Counted from the stretch's first letter, positions 1 through 7,643 are shown. The stretch: DNA of 64,000 nucleotides from an uncultured Candidatus Melainabacteria bacterium (GCA_934717855.1 CAKUZI010000004.1:62001-126000); one strand, 5' to 3'. The notes: generated by a model from the letters alone, not told the origin. Numbers and translations are program-made.

Positions 1-82
1 ACCCTGTCCGCCTTGTGCCGAGGGAGCAGTTGTTCGTGAGCATCGGCGAACGTTACAAATTCGGGAGAGGGTTCCTGCTTTG
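1..82. repeat. Degenerate intergenic repeat (family D), cut by the window edge
   Basis: Read on the minus strand this stretch runs AACCCTCTCCCGAATT, then GTAA, then CTCCCTCGG. The same order of blocks occurs at 33656-33716 (AACCCCTCTCCCGAATT, GTAA, TTCCCTCGGAGAGG). The opening block also recurs at the outer ends of the DUF559 cassette (21593-21685 and 22061-22134). No gene is visible here. The relationship is judged by eye. Confidence 0.5.
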
Positions 83-88
83 CAATAT

Positions 89-475
89 TTACATTAACAT
101 ATGATAGTATTTCATATAATCTGCCATAATTTGTGAGCTTGTTGCGTTTGCAACTGTTGCTTTTAGCTCTTGCTGGCTATCTGTTTCGGCAGTTTTTTGA
201 ACTTTTTCAGTTTCTTTATTCGTTGGGGCATTTTGTTGAATTTTTTCTTGTTCTTGAAGTTGTGCCGCATACTCAGCAACGGCAGCTTTCATTTCTTCGC
301 GAAGCGCTTTGTCTCCGGAATATGAACCTGTAGATTTAATCCCGTTTTCTTGAAATTCGCCGAGAATTTCAGACCATTCATTATAATTTGTAATCGAAGA
401 ACCTTGCGCTTGTGCAGCTGCTTGTGCTTTTTTAAGTTCGTCTTCTGATTGAATTCCGTCAATTTTTATTGCCAT
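89..475 (-). CDS. Unknown small protein, Ala/Gln/Glu-rich, 128 aa
   Basis: I do not recognise a family. The start at 475 is supported by a GAGGG Shine-Dalgarno-like sequence upstream. The protein has no signal peptide or membrane segment. Its central part (about residues 45-100) is rich in Ala, Gln, Glu and Lys, with a probable helical segment followed by a flexible KET/EKVQK linker. The C-terminus (MADYMKYYHMLM) is Met/Tyr-rich. Composition and the lack of a fold signature resemble other small lineage proteins in this window, such as the one at 57620-57934. It is transcribed away from the prepilin at 647, so the 171-bp space between them probably holds both promoters. That it is a real gene is likely from the ribosome-binding site and sustained codon bias; no function can be assigned. 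Confidence 0.6.
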   Translation of the reverse strand: MAIKIDGIQSEDELKKAQAAAQAQGSSITNYNEWSEILGEFQENGIKSTGSYSGDKALREEMKAAVAEYAAQLQEQEKIQQNAPTNKETEKVQKTAETDSQQELKATVANATSSQIMADYMKYYHMLM

Positions 476-571
476 AATAAAACCCTCAATATATTATTCT
501 CTTAATGATATTAAGTATATTATTCCCGCCGAATTTCAGGAAATACAAAATTTGTAATAATTTTTAATAAT

Positions 572-620
572 CAGAATTTGTTCTTTAAAAATATTGGAAA
601 ATATGCTAGAGTATAAAGGT
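572..620 (+). promoter_or_regulatory. Possible promoter of the prepilin gene
   Basis: A TTGTTC hexamer at about 578 is followed, after a spacer of about 18 nt, by TATGCT near 602. The GGAGGG ribosome-binding site follows at about 635. This is a weak match found by eye. Confidence 0.3.
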
Positions 621-646
621 AAATATTAAATTTTGGAGGGTGTTTT

Positions 647-1375
647 ATGAAAAAAGAGGTAAAAAGAGTTGTCGGGGGGGGGGGCAATCGCGTTGGTAAA
701 TTAGCCTTTACGTTGGCAGAGGTTTTGTTAACTCTTGGTATTATTGGGGTTGTGGTGGTTTTGACAATTTTTGCGCTTGTTGGAAAATATTCTGATATGC
801 AAAAGTCAGTTGCGTTAAAGAAAGCTTATACTAATTTAAGTCAAGCAATATTGATGTCTCAGCAAGAACATGGAGAACTTGCTGATTGGGATAGAGCTCC
901 TTATCATCGTAAAGGAATGCTTGAATGGTCTAATGAGTATATTTTTAAATATATGAAAAAAGTTACTGCTTGTGAAGGTGGAAATAGTGCTATAAAATGT
1001 CCGACTGACGCTGATAGAATTTGCAATGCAGAAAATAAAAATTGCAATTCGGTTACTCTTAGGATGGCTGTATATGTGCTTGCAGATGGCGAGAATATAT
1101 ATATTTTTAGTGGTGGAAATCCTGTTGCAGGAAAAAGTGATTTTTTACATATCTTAGTTGATACAAATGGGGTTAAAAAGCCGAATGTGTTTGGGAAAGA
1201 TGTGTTTGTTTTTACTCTTTGGTTGAATGATAGAGCAGGAAAGCCTTTAAAAAGTTGGGGGTGTACATCGAGCAGAGATATGGCTCTTACATGTTGTAAA
1301 AATAGCTCAGAAAAATGCGCTGGTTTGTTAGAATTGGATAACTGGGAATTTAAAAAAGATTATCCTTGGCGATAA
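647..1375 (+). CDS. Type IV pilin-like prepilin with an 11-G tract near the start
   Basis: The protein has a prepilin N-terminus. A basic, Gly-rich leader (residues 1-20) is followed by FTLAEVLLTLGIIGVVVVL, with Phe at +1 and the conserved Glu at +5 (residue 25). The residue before the cleavage point is Ala20, where Gly is usual; Ala is tolerated in some prepilins. The hydrophobic helix spans about residues 21-44. The rest is a Cys-rich globular domain (pairs near residues 108-126 and again near the C-terminus) probably held by disulphides. GGAGGG lies 8-10 nt before the ATG. By family it should be processed by a PilD-type peptidase and end up in a type IV pilus or type II secretion-like pseudopilus; it is longer than a typical major pilin, so perhaps a minor pilin. 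The leader codons 10-13 are an uninterrupted run of 11 G (674-684), discussed under findings. It is related to the prepilins at 26602 and 40671. Confidence 0.85.
   Translation: MKKEVKRVVGGGGNRVGKLAFTLAEVLLTLGIIGVVVVLTIFALVGKYSDMQKSVALKKAYTNLSQAILMSQQEHGELADWDRAPYHRKGMLEWSNEYIFKYMKKVTACEGGNSAIKCPTDADRICNAENKNCNSVTLRMAVYVLADGENIYIFSGGNPVAGKSDFLHILVDTNGVKKPNVFGKDVFVFTLWLNDRAGKPLKSWGCTSSRDMALTCCKNSSEKCAGLLELDNWEFKKDYPWR
674..684 (+). repeat. Poly-G tract of 11 inside the prepilin leader
   Basis: Eleven consecutive G in codons 10-13 of the prepilin gene, in very AT-rich surroundings. By hand translation, 10 G reads into a TAG and 12 G into a TAA within about ten codons, so only the present phase makes the pilin. 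Confidence 0.8.
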
Positions 1376-1632
1376 TTTGTTTAATTAAAAATAAAATAAT
1401 TAGAAATGTTAAGAAAAATTTACAAAATCCTGAAAAGTTGCTTTAATCACGATTTTTATAGAAACAAGTCTTTGTTGATAGTGTGGCGTTTTTAAAAAAA
1501 CAATCAGAGATTTTTGTACATCATTTGCCCGAAAACCATGGCTGTACTGCTTGCAAACTAATTTTTAGCAAGTAAGATTAATTAAGGTGCACAATTGTGC
1601 CGCAATGCCGAAATTTGAAAAGGAAATATTAA
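1376..1632 (+). promoter_or_regulatory. Intergenic region and possible structured leader before infA
   Basis: 257 bp without a gene. Three hairpin-forming pairs lie in the half next to infA: GTACA/TGTAC around 1516-1547, CTTGC/GCAAG around 1549-1572 and the perfect 12-mer GCACAATTGTGC at 1589-1600. This is the natural place for the promoter and leader of the ribosomal protein cluster. No known leader RNA class is recognised. Confidence 0.3.
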
Positions 1633-1848
1633 ATGGCAAAAGATGTAATCGAATTAGAAGGTACTATTTTAGAAGCTATGCCGAATGCAATGTTCCGTGT
1701 AAAGCTTGAAAATGACCACGAAATACTCGCTCATATATCAGGTAAAATTAGAAAGAATTTCATCAGAATTCTTCCTGGAGACAAAGTGAAAGTCGAAATG
1801 ACGCCTTACGATTTGAGCAGAGGTAGAATAACATTCAGACTTAAATAA
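1633..1848 (+). CDS. infA: Translation initiation factor IF-1
   Basis: A 71-aa single OB-fold (S1-like) protein of exactly the normal IF-1 length. It starts MAKDVIELEGTILEAMPNAM and ends RGRITFRLK, both diagnostic for bacterial IF-1, with HISGKIRKNFIRILPGDKV in the middle. IF-1 binds the 30S A site during initiation and helps IF-2 and IF-3 select the initiator tRNA. AAAAGGAAA precedes the start. It opens the ribosomal cluster; the usual upstream neighbours secY, adk and map are absent, a prepilin gene lying there instead, so the S10/spc part of the cluster is elsewhere. rpmJ follows after 27 bp. Confidence 0.97.
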   Translation: MAKDVIELEGTILEAMPNAMFRVKLENDHEILAHISGKIRKNFIRILPGDKVKVEMTPYDLSRGRITFRLK

Positions 1849-1875
1849 TGTACACAAAACATAAAGGAAAACACA

Positions 1876-1989
1876 ATGAAAGTAAGATCATCAGTAAAAC
1901 CAATTTGCGATAAATGCAAATGTATTAAAAGAAAAGGAAGAATCGCTATTATTTGCGAAAACCCTAAACACAAACAAAGACAAGGTTAA
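1876..1989 (+). CDS. rpmJ: 50S ribosomal protein L36
   Basis: A 37-aa gene starting MKVRSSVKPICDKCKCIKR and ending NPKHKQRQG, preceded by AAAGGAAA. It is the zinc-ribbon form of L36, with Cys11, Cys14, Cys27 and His32 as the likely zinc ligands, so this is the C+ (zinc-binding) paralogue. L36 is a small late-assembly protein of the large subunit. The infA-rpmJ-rpsM order is the usual one. A repeat of about 170 bp separates it from rpsM. Confidence 0.96.
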   Translation: MKVRSSVKPICDKCKCIKRKGRIAIICENPKHKQRQG

Positions 1990-1990
1990 T

Positions 1991-2160
1991 TTTTGTGTAG
2001 TGCGCCGCGTGAGCTTTGGGCGAGCCAAAAATAGGAAAAGTTTTGTTTTCATATAAAAGCGAGCAGCAACAGAGCGAACCCAGCACGAAGTAACACGAAG
2101 CATAGTGAACGGAAATTTTCGGAGAAAATGCAGTGAACGACAGCGTAGTGTGAAACAAAA
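1991..2160. repeat. Ribosomal-cluster repeat (family A), copy 1
   Basis: Shares, in the same order, several blocks with 3171-3347: AGTGCGCCG, GTGAGCTT, GCGAGCC, ATAGGAAAAGT, GAGCA-CAACA and GCGAACCCAGCACGA. It is GC-richer than its surroundings. It lies in the rpmJ-rpsM gap and has no convincing ORF on either strand. Confidence 0.7.
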
Positions 2161-2274
2161 ATTAATTCAATTAGTAAAAGAGCCCGAAACTACGGGGCTA
2201 GACAGTGGTTGGTGAGGAAGTATTTAACCCTCATACACAAAAAAATCTAACAACAAGAAAGGAAAATTAAAACA

Positions 2275-2646
2275 ATGGCAAGACTATCTGGGGTAGATTT
2301 ACCTCGTAACAAAAGAATGGAAATCGCGTTAACATATATTTACGGGATTGGACCAACTAGAGCTAAAAAAATTCTTGAAGCTACTAAAATTTCACCAGAT
2401 TTGAGAACAGATGACTTAACAGATGAAGATATTAAATTGTTAAGAAACGAATTAGCTAACTACCACATCGAAGGTGACTTGAGACGTGAAGTTTCATTAC
2501 ACATCAAACGTCTTCAAGAAATCGGTTCTTACAGAGGAATGAGACATAAACGTAATCTTCCTTGCCGTGGACAAAGAACAAAAACAAACGGTAGAACAAG
2601 ACGTGGTAAAAAAGGCTTGGCTATCACTAAAAAGAAAACAGTATAG
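2275..2646 (+). CDS. rpsM: 30S ribosomal protein S13
   Basis: 123 aa, normal length. It begins MARLSGVDLPRNKRMEIALT and carries the helix-hairpin-helix-like segment IYGIGPTRAKKIL, the RDLTDED-type region and the highly basic C-terminus (RTKTNGRTRRGKKG) that reaches tRNA in the P site. S13 sits in the head of the small subunit and forms bridges to the 50S. AGAAAGGAAAA precedes the ATG. It is separated from rpmJ by 285 bp containing repeat A, and from rpsK by 140 bp containing octamer repeats, which is loose spacing for a ribosomal operon. Confidence 0.98.
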   Translation: MARLSGVDLPRNKRMEIALTYIYGIGPTRAKKILEATKISPDLRTDDLTDEDIKLLRNELANYHIEGDLRREVSLHIKRLQEIGSYRGMRHKRNLPCRGQRTKTNGRTRRGKKGLAITKKKTV

Positions 2647-2760
2647 TGTATAGTGCGGTGAATAAAGGCAGCTAAGCAGCTAAGATGCGAGGCAGCTAAG
2701 CGAAATTAAGAACTTTACTATAACTTATTCGCAGATTCACTTATTAACTTGATAAATTAA
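2645..2760. repeat. Octamer-periodic repeat between rpsM and rpsK
   Basis: CAGCTAAG occurs at 2669, 2677 and 2693, with a degenerate unit (ATGCGAGG) at 2685, so the period is 8 bp. The flanks carry TAGTG/GTGAATA-type heptamers on the left and TTCACTTATTAAC on the right, giving the stretch an imperfect inverted arrangement. Confidence 0.65.
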
Positions 2761-2786
2761 AAAGAAAAACATAAAGGAAAGTAAAA

Positions 2787-3173
2787 ATGGCAAGACCAGT
2801 AAAAACAAAGAAAAAAGAAAAGAAGAACGTATTGCAAGGTGTTGTACACATTCAATCAACATTCAACAATACAATCGTAACTTCAACTGATACTCAAGGT
2901 AATGCTATTGCTTGGGCAACAGCAGGTGCTACAGGTTTTAAAGGTGCTAGAAAAGGAACTCCGTTCGCAGCTCAATCAGCAGCTGAACTAGTAGCTAAAA
3001 AATCAATCGACCAAGGTATGAAAAAAGTTGAAGTTCATATCAAAGGACCTGGTTCAGGTAGAGAAACTGCAATCAGAGCAATCCAAGCTGCTGGTTTGGA
3101 AATTACATTGATTAAAGATGTTACTCCAATCCCTCACAACGGATGTCGTCCACCTAAAAAACGTAGAGTGTAG
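2787..3173 (+). CDS. rpsK: 30S ribosomal protein S11
   Basis: 128 aa, normal length. Characteristic blocks are HIQSTFNNTIVTSTDTQGN, GATGFKGARKGTPFAAQ, VEVHIKGPGSGRETAIRA and the C-terminal DVTPIPHNGCRPPKKRRV. S11 lies on the platform of the small subunit near the E site and binds 16S rRNA with S7. AAAGGAAAG precedes the start. Gene order rpsM-rpsK-rpsD-rpoA-rplQ is that of the classical alpha operon. Confidence 0.98.
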   Translation: MARPVKTKKKEKKNVLQGVVHIQSTFNNTIVTSTDTQGNAIAWATAGATGFKGARKGTPFAAQSAAELVAKKSIDQGMKKVEVHIKGPGSGRETAIRAIQAAGLEITLIKDVTPIPHNGCRPPKKRRV

Positions 3174-3347
3174 TGGATTTTGGCGAGTGCGCCGTGTGAG
3201 CTTAGGCGAGCCGAGTATAGGAAAAGTATTTTAACTTATTTAGGTGAGCAACAACAAAGCGAACCCAGCACGACCTCACGAGAAACTTTATGAAACGGAA
3301 TAAATTTTATAAAAATTTATGTAGTGGAATGAAAAGTTTCGAGTTGC
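3171..3347. repeat. Ribosomal-cluster repeat (family A), copy 2
   Basis: Second member of the family at 1991-2160, with the same block order but diverged (for example GTGTGAGCTTAGGCGAGCC for GCGTGAGCTTTGGGCGAGCC). It fills most of the gap between rpsK and rpsD. Confidence 0.7.
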
Positions 3348-3444
3348 CAACAATCTAAGATTACAAAAAATAATTAACCGCAGGGGCTTGCTTTTAAGCC
3401 AAGAAGTGAACCATAGATGCCCTGCAAAAGAAAAGGAGAAAATA

Positions 3445-4047
3445 ATGGCTAGATACACAGGACCTTCTAATAAATTATTTAGAAACAAAAAAGTAAAAGA
3501 TTTGTCAAATAGAAAATTAACATCTTCTATGAAACAAAACGCTTCAGGTCAACACGGTGCAGTTAGAAAGAAACTTTCAGAATATGCTTTGCACTTGACA
3601 GAAAAACAAAAAATTAGATTTACATATTTAGTAAGCGAAAAACAATTCGCTAAATATTATAATGAAGCAGCTAGAAGAAAAGGCGTTACAGGTACTATCT
3701 TGTTACAAATTCTTGAATCAAGATTGGACAACGTTCTATTCAGAGCTGGTTTGGGTATCACTCGTAAACAAACAAGACAAATCGTTAACCACGGTCATGT
3801 TCTTGTAAATGATAAAAAAGTTGATATTCCATCATTCCTTGTTAAAGCAGGCGATGTAATCACAATTAAAGCAAAAAGTAACGCTTTCTTGAAAAGTGTT
3901 GGTGAATTAATTGATATGCCTTGCTCAGCAGCATGGTTGACAGTTGATAAAGAGGCTCTAAAAATCACTTTCGATAGAATTCCTGAAAGAGAAGAATTAG
4001 ATCCAGATTTCAAAGAACAACTTGTAATTGAGTACTACTCTAAGTAA
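3445..4047 (+). CDS. rpsD: 30S ribosomal protein S4
   Basis: 200 aa from the ATG at 3445, which directly follows AAAAGGAGAA. An in-frame ATG 57 nt upstream lacks a ribosome-binding site and would add residues unlike S4. The protein begins MARYTGPSNKLFRN and has the S4 RNA-binding domain around residues 90-155 (LESRLDNVLFRAGLG..RKQTRQIVNHGHVLVN). S4 is a primary 16S rRNA binder that nucleates 30S assembly and in many bacteria represses its own operon. Having rpsD between rpsK and rpoA matches the proteobacterial/Gram-positive arrangement; in photosynthetic cyanobacteria rpsD is normally elsewhere. Confidence 0.97.
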   Translation: MARYTGPSNKLFRNKKVKDLSNRKLTSSMKQNASGQHGAVRKKLSEYALHLTEKQKIRFTYLVSEKQFAKYYNEAARRKGVTGTILLQILESRLDNVLFRAGLGITRKQTRQIVNHGHVLVNDKKVDIPSFLVKAGDVITIKAKSNAFLKSVGELIDMPCSAAWLTVDKEALKITFDRIPEREELDPDFKEQLVIEYYSK

Positions 4048-4170
4048 TAGAGGGTAAGAGGCTTGGAAGACGGGAAGTCAAACTATTAGTTATAATAGTC
4101 TGAACTGAAAACTTCATAACCTTTAAAAACAAAACAAATAGTTAATCGAAAAACTAGGAGATTAAATAAA

Positions 4171-5136
4171 ATGGAATTAAAAATTAAAAATGTTAATACA
4201 ACAACAAGTTCTGACGGCTCACAATATGGTAAGTTTGTTATCGAACCGTTGGAAAAAGGTTTTGGTACAACAATTGGTAATTCTTTGAGAAGAGTACTTT
4301 TGTCTAGCCTTGAAGGTACAGCAGTTACTGCGGCTAGAATTGAAGGTATCACTCACGAATACACAGCAATTCCAGGTGTATTGGAAGACGTTATCGATGT
4401 AATGCTTAACCTTAAAGGATTAGTTGTAAAAACTGATTCCAAAGAACCTCAACAACTTAGAATAGATGTTGATCGTCCGGGTGCAGTACTCGCAAGTGAT
4501 ATTCAGCTTCCTGCAGGTGTTAAAGTTGTTAACCCTGACTGGTTGATTTGTACTGTTGCAGATGGCGGAAGCTTCCACGCTGACGTTACTGTTGAAACAG
4601 GCAAAGGATACGTTGCTCATGATGTTCCAAGAGATTCAAAAGGCGTTTCAATTGACGTTCTTCCTATCGATGCAACATTTATGCCTATTAAACGTGTTAG
4701 CTACAACGTAGAAAGCACTCGTGTAGGTGATTCTATTGACTTCGATAAATTGACTCTTGAAATTTGGTCTAACGGATCTATTGATGTTACAAATGCTTTG
4801 AGCCAAGCAGCTAACCTATTGATTGACCACTTTATGCAAATCGCTTCAATTACTGGTCAACCGGTAATTACTCCATCAATGGCTATTGAAGAAGAAAAAG
4901 AAGATGATTCTAACGCTCCTACAATGACTATTGAAGAATTGGAACTTTCAGTTAGAGCTTACAACTGTTTGAAACGTGCAAGCATCAATTCAATGGCTGA
5001 ATTGTTGAAAAAATCAGAACATGATTTATTAAACATTAAAAACTTCGGTAAGAAATCTTCTGACGAAGTTATCGAAAGACTTCATCACTTTGGTTTAGAC
5101 TTAGCTCCAAACCCTGAAGTTGAAGAAGAAGTTTAA
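4171..5136 (+). CDS. rpoA: DNA-directed RNA polymerase subunit alpha
   Basis: 321 aa. The N-terminal dimerisation domain (to about residue 230) contains FGTTIGNSLRRVLLSSLEG and the EGITHEYTAIPGVLEDV block that contacts beta and beta'. A Glu/Asp-rich linker (EEEKEDDSNAPTM) leads to the C-terminal domain (about 250-315) with LSVRAYNCLKRASI and the helix-hairpin-helix region LLNIKNFGKKSSDEV. The CTD binds UP elements and activators. ACTAGGAGA precedes the start. It lies in the expected rpsD-rpoA-rplQ order. Confidence 0.98.
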   Translation: MELKIKNVNTTTSSDGSQYGKFVIEPLEKGFGTTIGNSLRRVLLSSLEGTAVTAARIEGITHEYTAIPGVLEDVIDVMLNLKGLVVKTDSKEPQQLRIDVDRPGAVLASDIQLPAGVKVVNPDWLICTVADGGSFHADVTVETGKGYVAHDVPRDSKGVSIDVLPIDATFMPIKRVSYNVESTRVGDSIDFDKLTLEIWSNGSIDVTNALSQAANLLIDHFMQIASITGQPVITPSMAIEEEKEDDSNAPTMTIEELELSVRAYNCLKRASINSMAELLKKSEHDLLNIKNFGKKSSDEVIERLHHFGLDLAPNPEVEEEV

Positions 5137-5139
5137 GAA

Positions 5140-5250
5140 GTAGTTAGGACGATGAGGCGATAAGTCGTTAAGTCTGTTACAATTTCAAATGAAGTGATAA
5201 TACAAACATAATGTCGAACGTCTTAAAAACTTAACATCTTAATAAAAACA
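5140..5250. repeat. Octamer-periodic inverted repeat between rpoA and rplQ
   Basis: CGATGAGG, CGATAAGT and CGTTAAGT follow one another at 5150, 5158 and 5166 (period 8). The right arm (CGTCTTAAAAACTTAACATC near 5219-5238) is a degenerate inverse of the left. Same family as 23620-23755. Confidence 0.65.
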
Positions 5251-5280
5251 ATATAAGAAAAAATATAAAGGAAAACTAAA

Positions 5281-5709
5281 ATGAGACACCAAACTAAGAA
5301 AAATACGCTAGGAAAGGCAAAGGATCAAAGAGATGCTTTGTTGCGTTCATTGGCGACTGAACTTTTTGTACATGGTGAAATCAAAACAACTATGGCTAGA
5401 GCAAAAGCTTTACAACCATATGCTGAAGAGATTATCACTCTTGCAAAAAGAGGCGATCTTCACGCTCGTCGTCAAGCTGCTAAATTCATTTTTGACAAAG
5501 AAACTGGTAAATTCATGGATTTAGCTTCAGGCGAAGTTTTTGATGCTCCTCAAGCAGACAAAAAATTAGCTGACGAAACAGTTTTGAGAAAACTTTTCGT
5601 AATCATCGGTAAAAAATATTCTGACCGCAAAGGTGGTTACACAAGAATATTCAGATTACCTCCAAGACGCGGTGACGCTTCTGAAATGGCTTTAATCCAA
5701 TTGGTATAA
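5281..5709 (+). CDS. rplQ: 50S ribosomal protein L17
   Basis: 142 aa. N-terminus MRHQTKKNTLGKAKDQRDAL followed by LLRSLATELFVHGEIKTTMARAK, typical of L17, and the conserved end GGYTRIFRLPPRRGDASEMA. It is about 20 residues longer than common 116-125-aa forms because of an insertion around residues 78-100 (GKFMDLASGEVFDAPQADKK). L17 lies near the polypeptide exit tunnel. AAAGGAAAA precedes the start. It is separated from truA by only 4 bp. Confidence 0.97.
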   Translation: MRHQTKKNTLGKAKDQRDALLRSLATELFVHGEIKTTMARAKALQPYAEEIITLAKRGDLHARRQAAKFIFDKETGKFMDLASGEVFDAPQADKKLADETVLRKLFVIIGKKYSDRKGGYTRIFRLPPRRGDASEMALIQLV

Positions 5710-5713
5710 GCCT

Positions 5714-6484
5714 ATGCGTTACGCGCTTCAAGTTCAGTATATCGGTAAGAATTACGCCGGAAGTCAAATTCAATTTGAAAATGGTATAGAAATTCAAACT
5801 CCGACAGTACAAGGTGAACTTGAAAAAGCAATCAGTACATTGATATTCGGTGATACCGAAAATAAAAACCGACAACTTAAAACAGTCTTTTCCGGAAGAA
5901 CTGACAAAGGTGTTAATTCAAAAGGGCAAGTCATTCATTTTGATACAGATAAATCTATTGTTGCTTCAAAGTTTGTCTATCAGTTGAATGAAATATTGCC
6001 ACCTGATATTTCTGTCAGTGATTTGAAAGAAGTCGATGATAAGTTTCACGCTCAGAAATCTGCCAAACGTAGGTATTACAGATTTGTTTTTATTAACAGA
6101 AAATGTAAGAATGCGTTTGACGGAGATTTGATGCGGGTTAAGTATCCAGTTGATATTGAAAGAATGCAAAAAGCTCTTGATTTTATCAAAGGTGAACATG
6201 ATTTTTCAAGTTTCAAAAGTTCCGGAACGCTAAACCCAAGCAAGATTTGTTTTATAGAAAAAGCCACTTGTCACAAAGATGGTGATAACGTGATTATAGA
6301 TATTGTGGGAAATAGATTTCTTTACAATATGGTAAGAACAATTGTCGGAACCCTTTTAGAAATAGAAGGACATAAACTACCTGCAGAACATATGGAGCAA
6401 GTTTTAATGGCTTGTGATAGACGGAAAGCAGGACAAACTGTCAGTCCGTATGGATTGACACTAATGAAAGTAGAATACAATTAA
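5714..6484 (+). CDS. truA: tRNA pseudouridine(38-40) synthase TruA
   Basis: 256 aa. Catalytic Asp64 lies in the family motif SGRTDKGVNSKGQVIHF. Further TruA blocks are FHAQKSAKRRYYRF, the GEHDFSSF segment near residue 160 and NRFLYNMVRTIVGTLLE near residue 195. TruA converts uridines 38-40 of the anticodon arm to pseudouridine, stabilising it and preventing frameshifts. The gene starts 4 bp after rplQ and has no clear ribosome-binding site of its own, so translational coupling is likely. The rplQ-truA-rplM-rpsI order is the one found in Cyanobacteria and Firmicutes. Confidence 0.96.
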   Translation: MRYALQVQYIGKNYAGSQIQFENGIEIQTPTVQGELEKAISTLIFGDTENKNRQLKTVFSGRTDKGVNSKGQVIHFDTDKSIVASKFVYQLNEILPPDISVSDLKEVDDKFHAQKSAKRRYYRFVFINRKCKNAFDGDLMRVKYPVDIERMQKALDFIKGEHDFSSFKSSGTLNPSKICFIEKATCHKDGDNVIIDIVGNRFLYNMVRTIVGTLLEIEGHKLPAEHMEQVLMACDRRKAGQTVSPYGLTLMKVEYN

Positions 6485-6517
6485 CCTTATTAAGGTAAAA
6501 ATAAACGGAGATAAAGC

Positions 6518-6955
6518 ATGAAAACATATTCAGCAAAACCTCTAGAAGTTGAAAGAAAATGGTATGTAATTGATGCTGAGGGTGAAATCCTTGGTAGATT
6601 GGCAACCAGAGTAGCAAATATTTTAAGAGGAAAAAATAAACCTGAATACACTCCAAACGTTGATACAGGTGATTTCGTTATCGTAATCAATGCTGACAAA
6701 GTTTTGGTTTCAGGTAAAAAAGAAACTGATAAAATTTACTACCACCACACAGGTTTCCCAGGTGGTTTGAAATCAGCAAGCGTAAAAGAATTACGTGAAA
6801 AAGATGCAAGACTTTTAATCGAAAAAGCTGTTAAAGGTATGCTTCAACACAATACATTGGGTGATACTCAATTTACTAAATTGAAAGTATACAACGGACC
6901 TGAACATCCACACGCAGCTCAAAAACCTATCGTGTTGGAAAAGGAGGCTAAATAG
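6518..6955 (+). CDS. rplM: 50S ribosomal protein L13
   Basis: 145 aa. It starts MKTYSAKPLEVERKWYVIDA and has LGRLATRVANILRGKNKPEYTP, TGDFVIVINADKV and the Tyr-His-rich segment YYHHTGFPGGLK, all typical of L13, an early assembly protein of the 50S. Its end, VYNGPEHPHAAQKP, is also conserved. GGAG lies 9 nt upstream of the start. It is coupled to rpsI (2-bp gap); the GGAGG near its 3' end serves rpsI. Confidence 0.98.
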   Translation: MKTYSAKPLEVERKWYVIDAEGEILGRLATRVANILRGKNKPEYTPNVDTGDFVIVINADKVLVSGKKETDKIYYHHTGFPGGLKSASVKELREKDARLLIEKAVKGMLQHNTLGDTQFTKLKVYNGPEHPHAAQKPIVLEKEAK

Positions 6956-6957
6956 TT

Positions 6958-7353
6958 ATGGCAGATAAAGAAATTATGGCTACAGGCCGTAGAAAGACAT
7001 CTATCGCAGTTGTAAAACTTGTAAAAGGTAAAGGTAGAATTTTTGTTAACGGTAAAACTTTGAAAAACTATATCGGTAACAGACCTGCTATCGAAATGTT
7101 AGTTTACAGACCATTAGTTTTAACTGACAACCAAGAAAAATATGATGTAAGAGTTAAAGCAGTAGGTGGCGGTATCGTTGCTCAATGTGGAGCTATCAGA
7201 CATGGTATTTCAAGAGCTTTGGTTAAAGCAAACGAAGAATACAAAAACGTATTACGTTTAGAAGGTTTGTTAACTCGTGACCCACGTGTAAAAGAACGTA
7301 AAAAATACGGTCGCAAACGTGCAAGAAAACGTTTCCAATTCTCAAAACGTTAA
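6958..7353 (+). CDS. rpsI: 30S ribosomal protein S9
   Basis: 131 aa. ATGRRKTSIAVVKLVKGKG at the N-terminus, VKAVGGGIVAQCGAIRHGISRAL in the middle and the basic tail KKYGRKRARKRFQFSKR are S9 hallmarks; the C-terminal Lys-Arg reaches the P-site tRNA anticodon. GGAGG inside the end of rplM is its ribosome-binding site. A clear rho-independent terminator follows, so this is the last gene of the cluster; rpmE, which often follows in cyanobacteria, is not here. Confidence 0.98.
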   Translation: MADKEIMATGRRKTSIAVVKLVKGKGRIFVNGKTLKNYIGNRPAIEMLVYRPLVLTDNQEKYDVRVKAVGGGIVAQCGAIRHGISRALVKANEEYKNVLRLEGLLTRDPRVKERKKYGRKRARKRFQFSKR

Positions 7354-7385
7354 TCAACTTGCGAGTTTCGCAAAAACAATATTTC

Positions 7386-7418
7386 AAAAAAGAACGGCAG
7401 AAATGTCGTTCTTTTTTT
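7386..7418 (+). terminator. Rho-independent terminator of the ribosomal cluster
   Basis: AAAAAGAACG pairs with CGTTCTTTTT across a 10-nt loop, followed by a T run. Confidence 0.9.
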
Positions 7419-7424
7419 GTATTT

Positions 7425-7500
7425 GAAATGAATAGGTTAATAAGTGTGTGTACCATTAGAGGTTACTAGGTTATTAAGTAATTGAGCGTGTGATTGATTT
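7425..7500. repeat. Octamer-like degenerate repeat after the ribosomal cluster
   Basis: AGGTTACT, AGGTTATT and AAGTAATT follow in 8-nt register around 7460-7483, and a related AGGTTAATAAGT lies near 7433. The remaining bases up to the next gene at 7644 show nothing else recognisable. Confidence 0.45.
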
Positions 7501-7643
7501 TGATTGGCAATCTCGCTTCCTATAAGAATTAAAGAACACCTTTGTTAACTTTTGTAACAAAAGAGGCAAGTTGTGAAATTGGAGGTTTTCAAAATACTTT
7601 ATATAAGCAAGAGAGATAAATAAAAAACATAAGGAGAGATGAG

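Noticed and set aside
1993..2158. Two overlapping minus-strand frames between rpmJ and rpsM
   Set aside because: They lie wholly in repeat family A, have no ribosome-binding site, and are not kept in the second copy.
3388..3444. 19-codon N-terminal extension of S4
   Set aside because: The ATG at 3445 has an AAAAGGAGAA site and starts the conserved S4 sequence.
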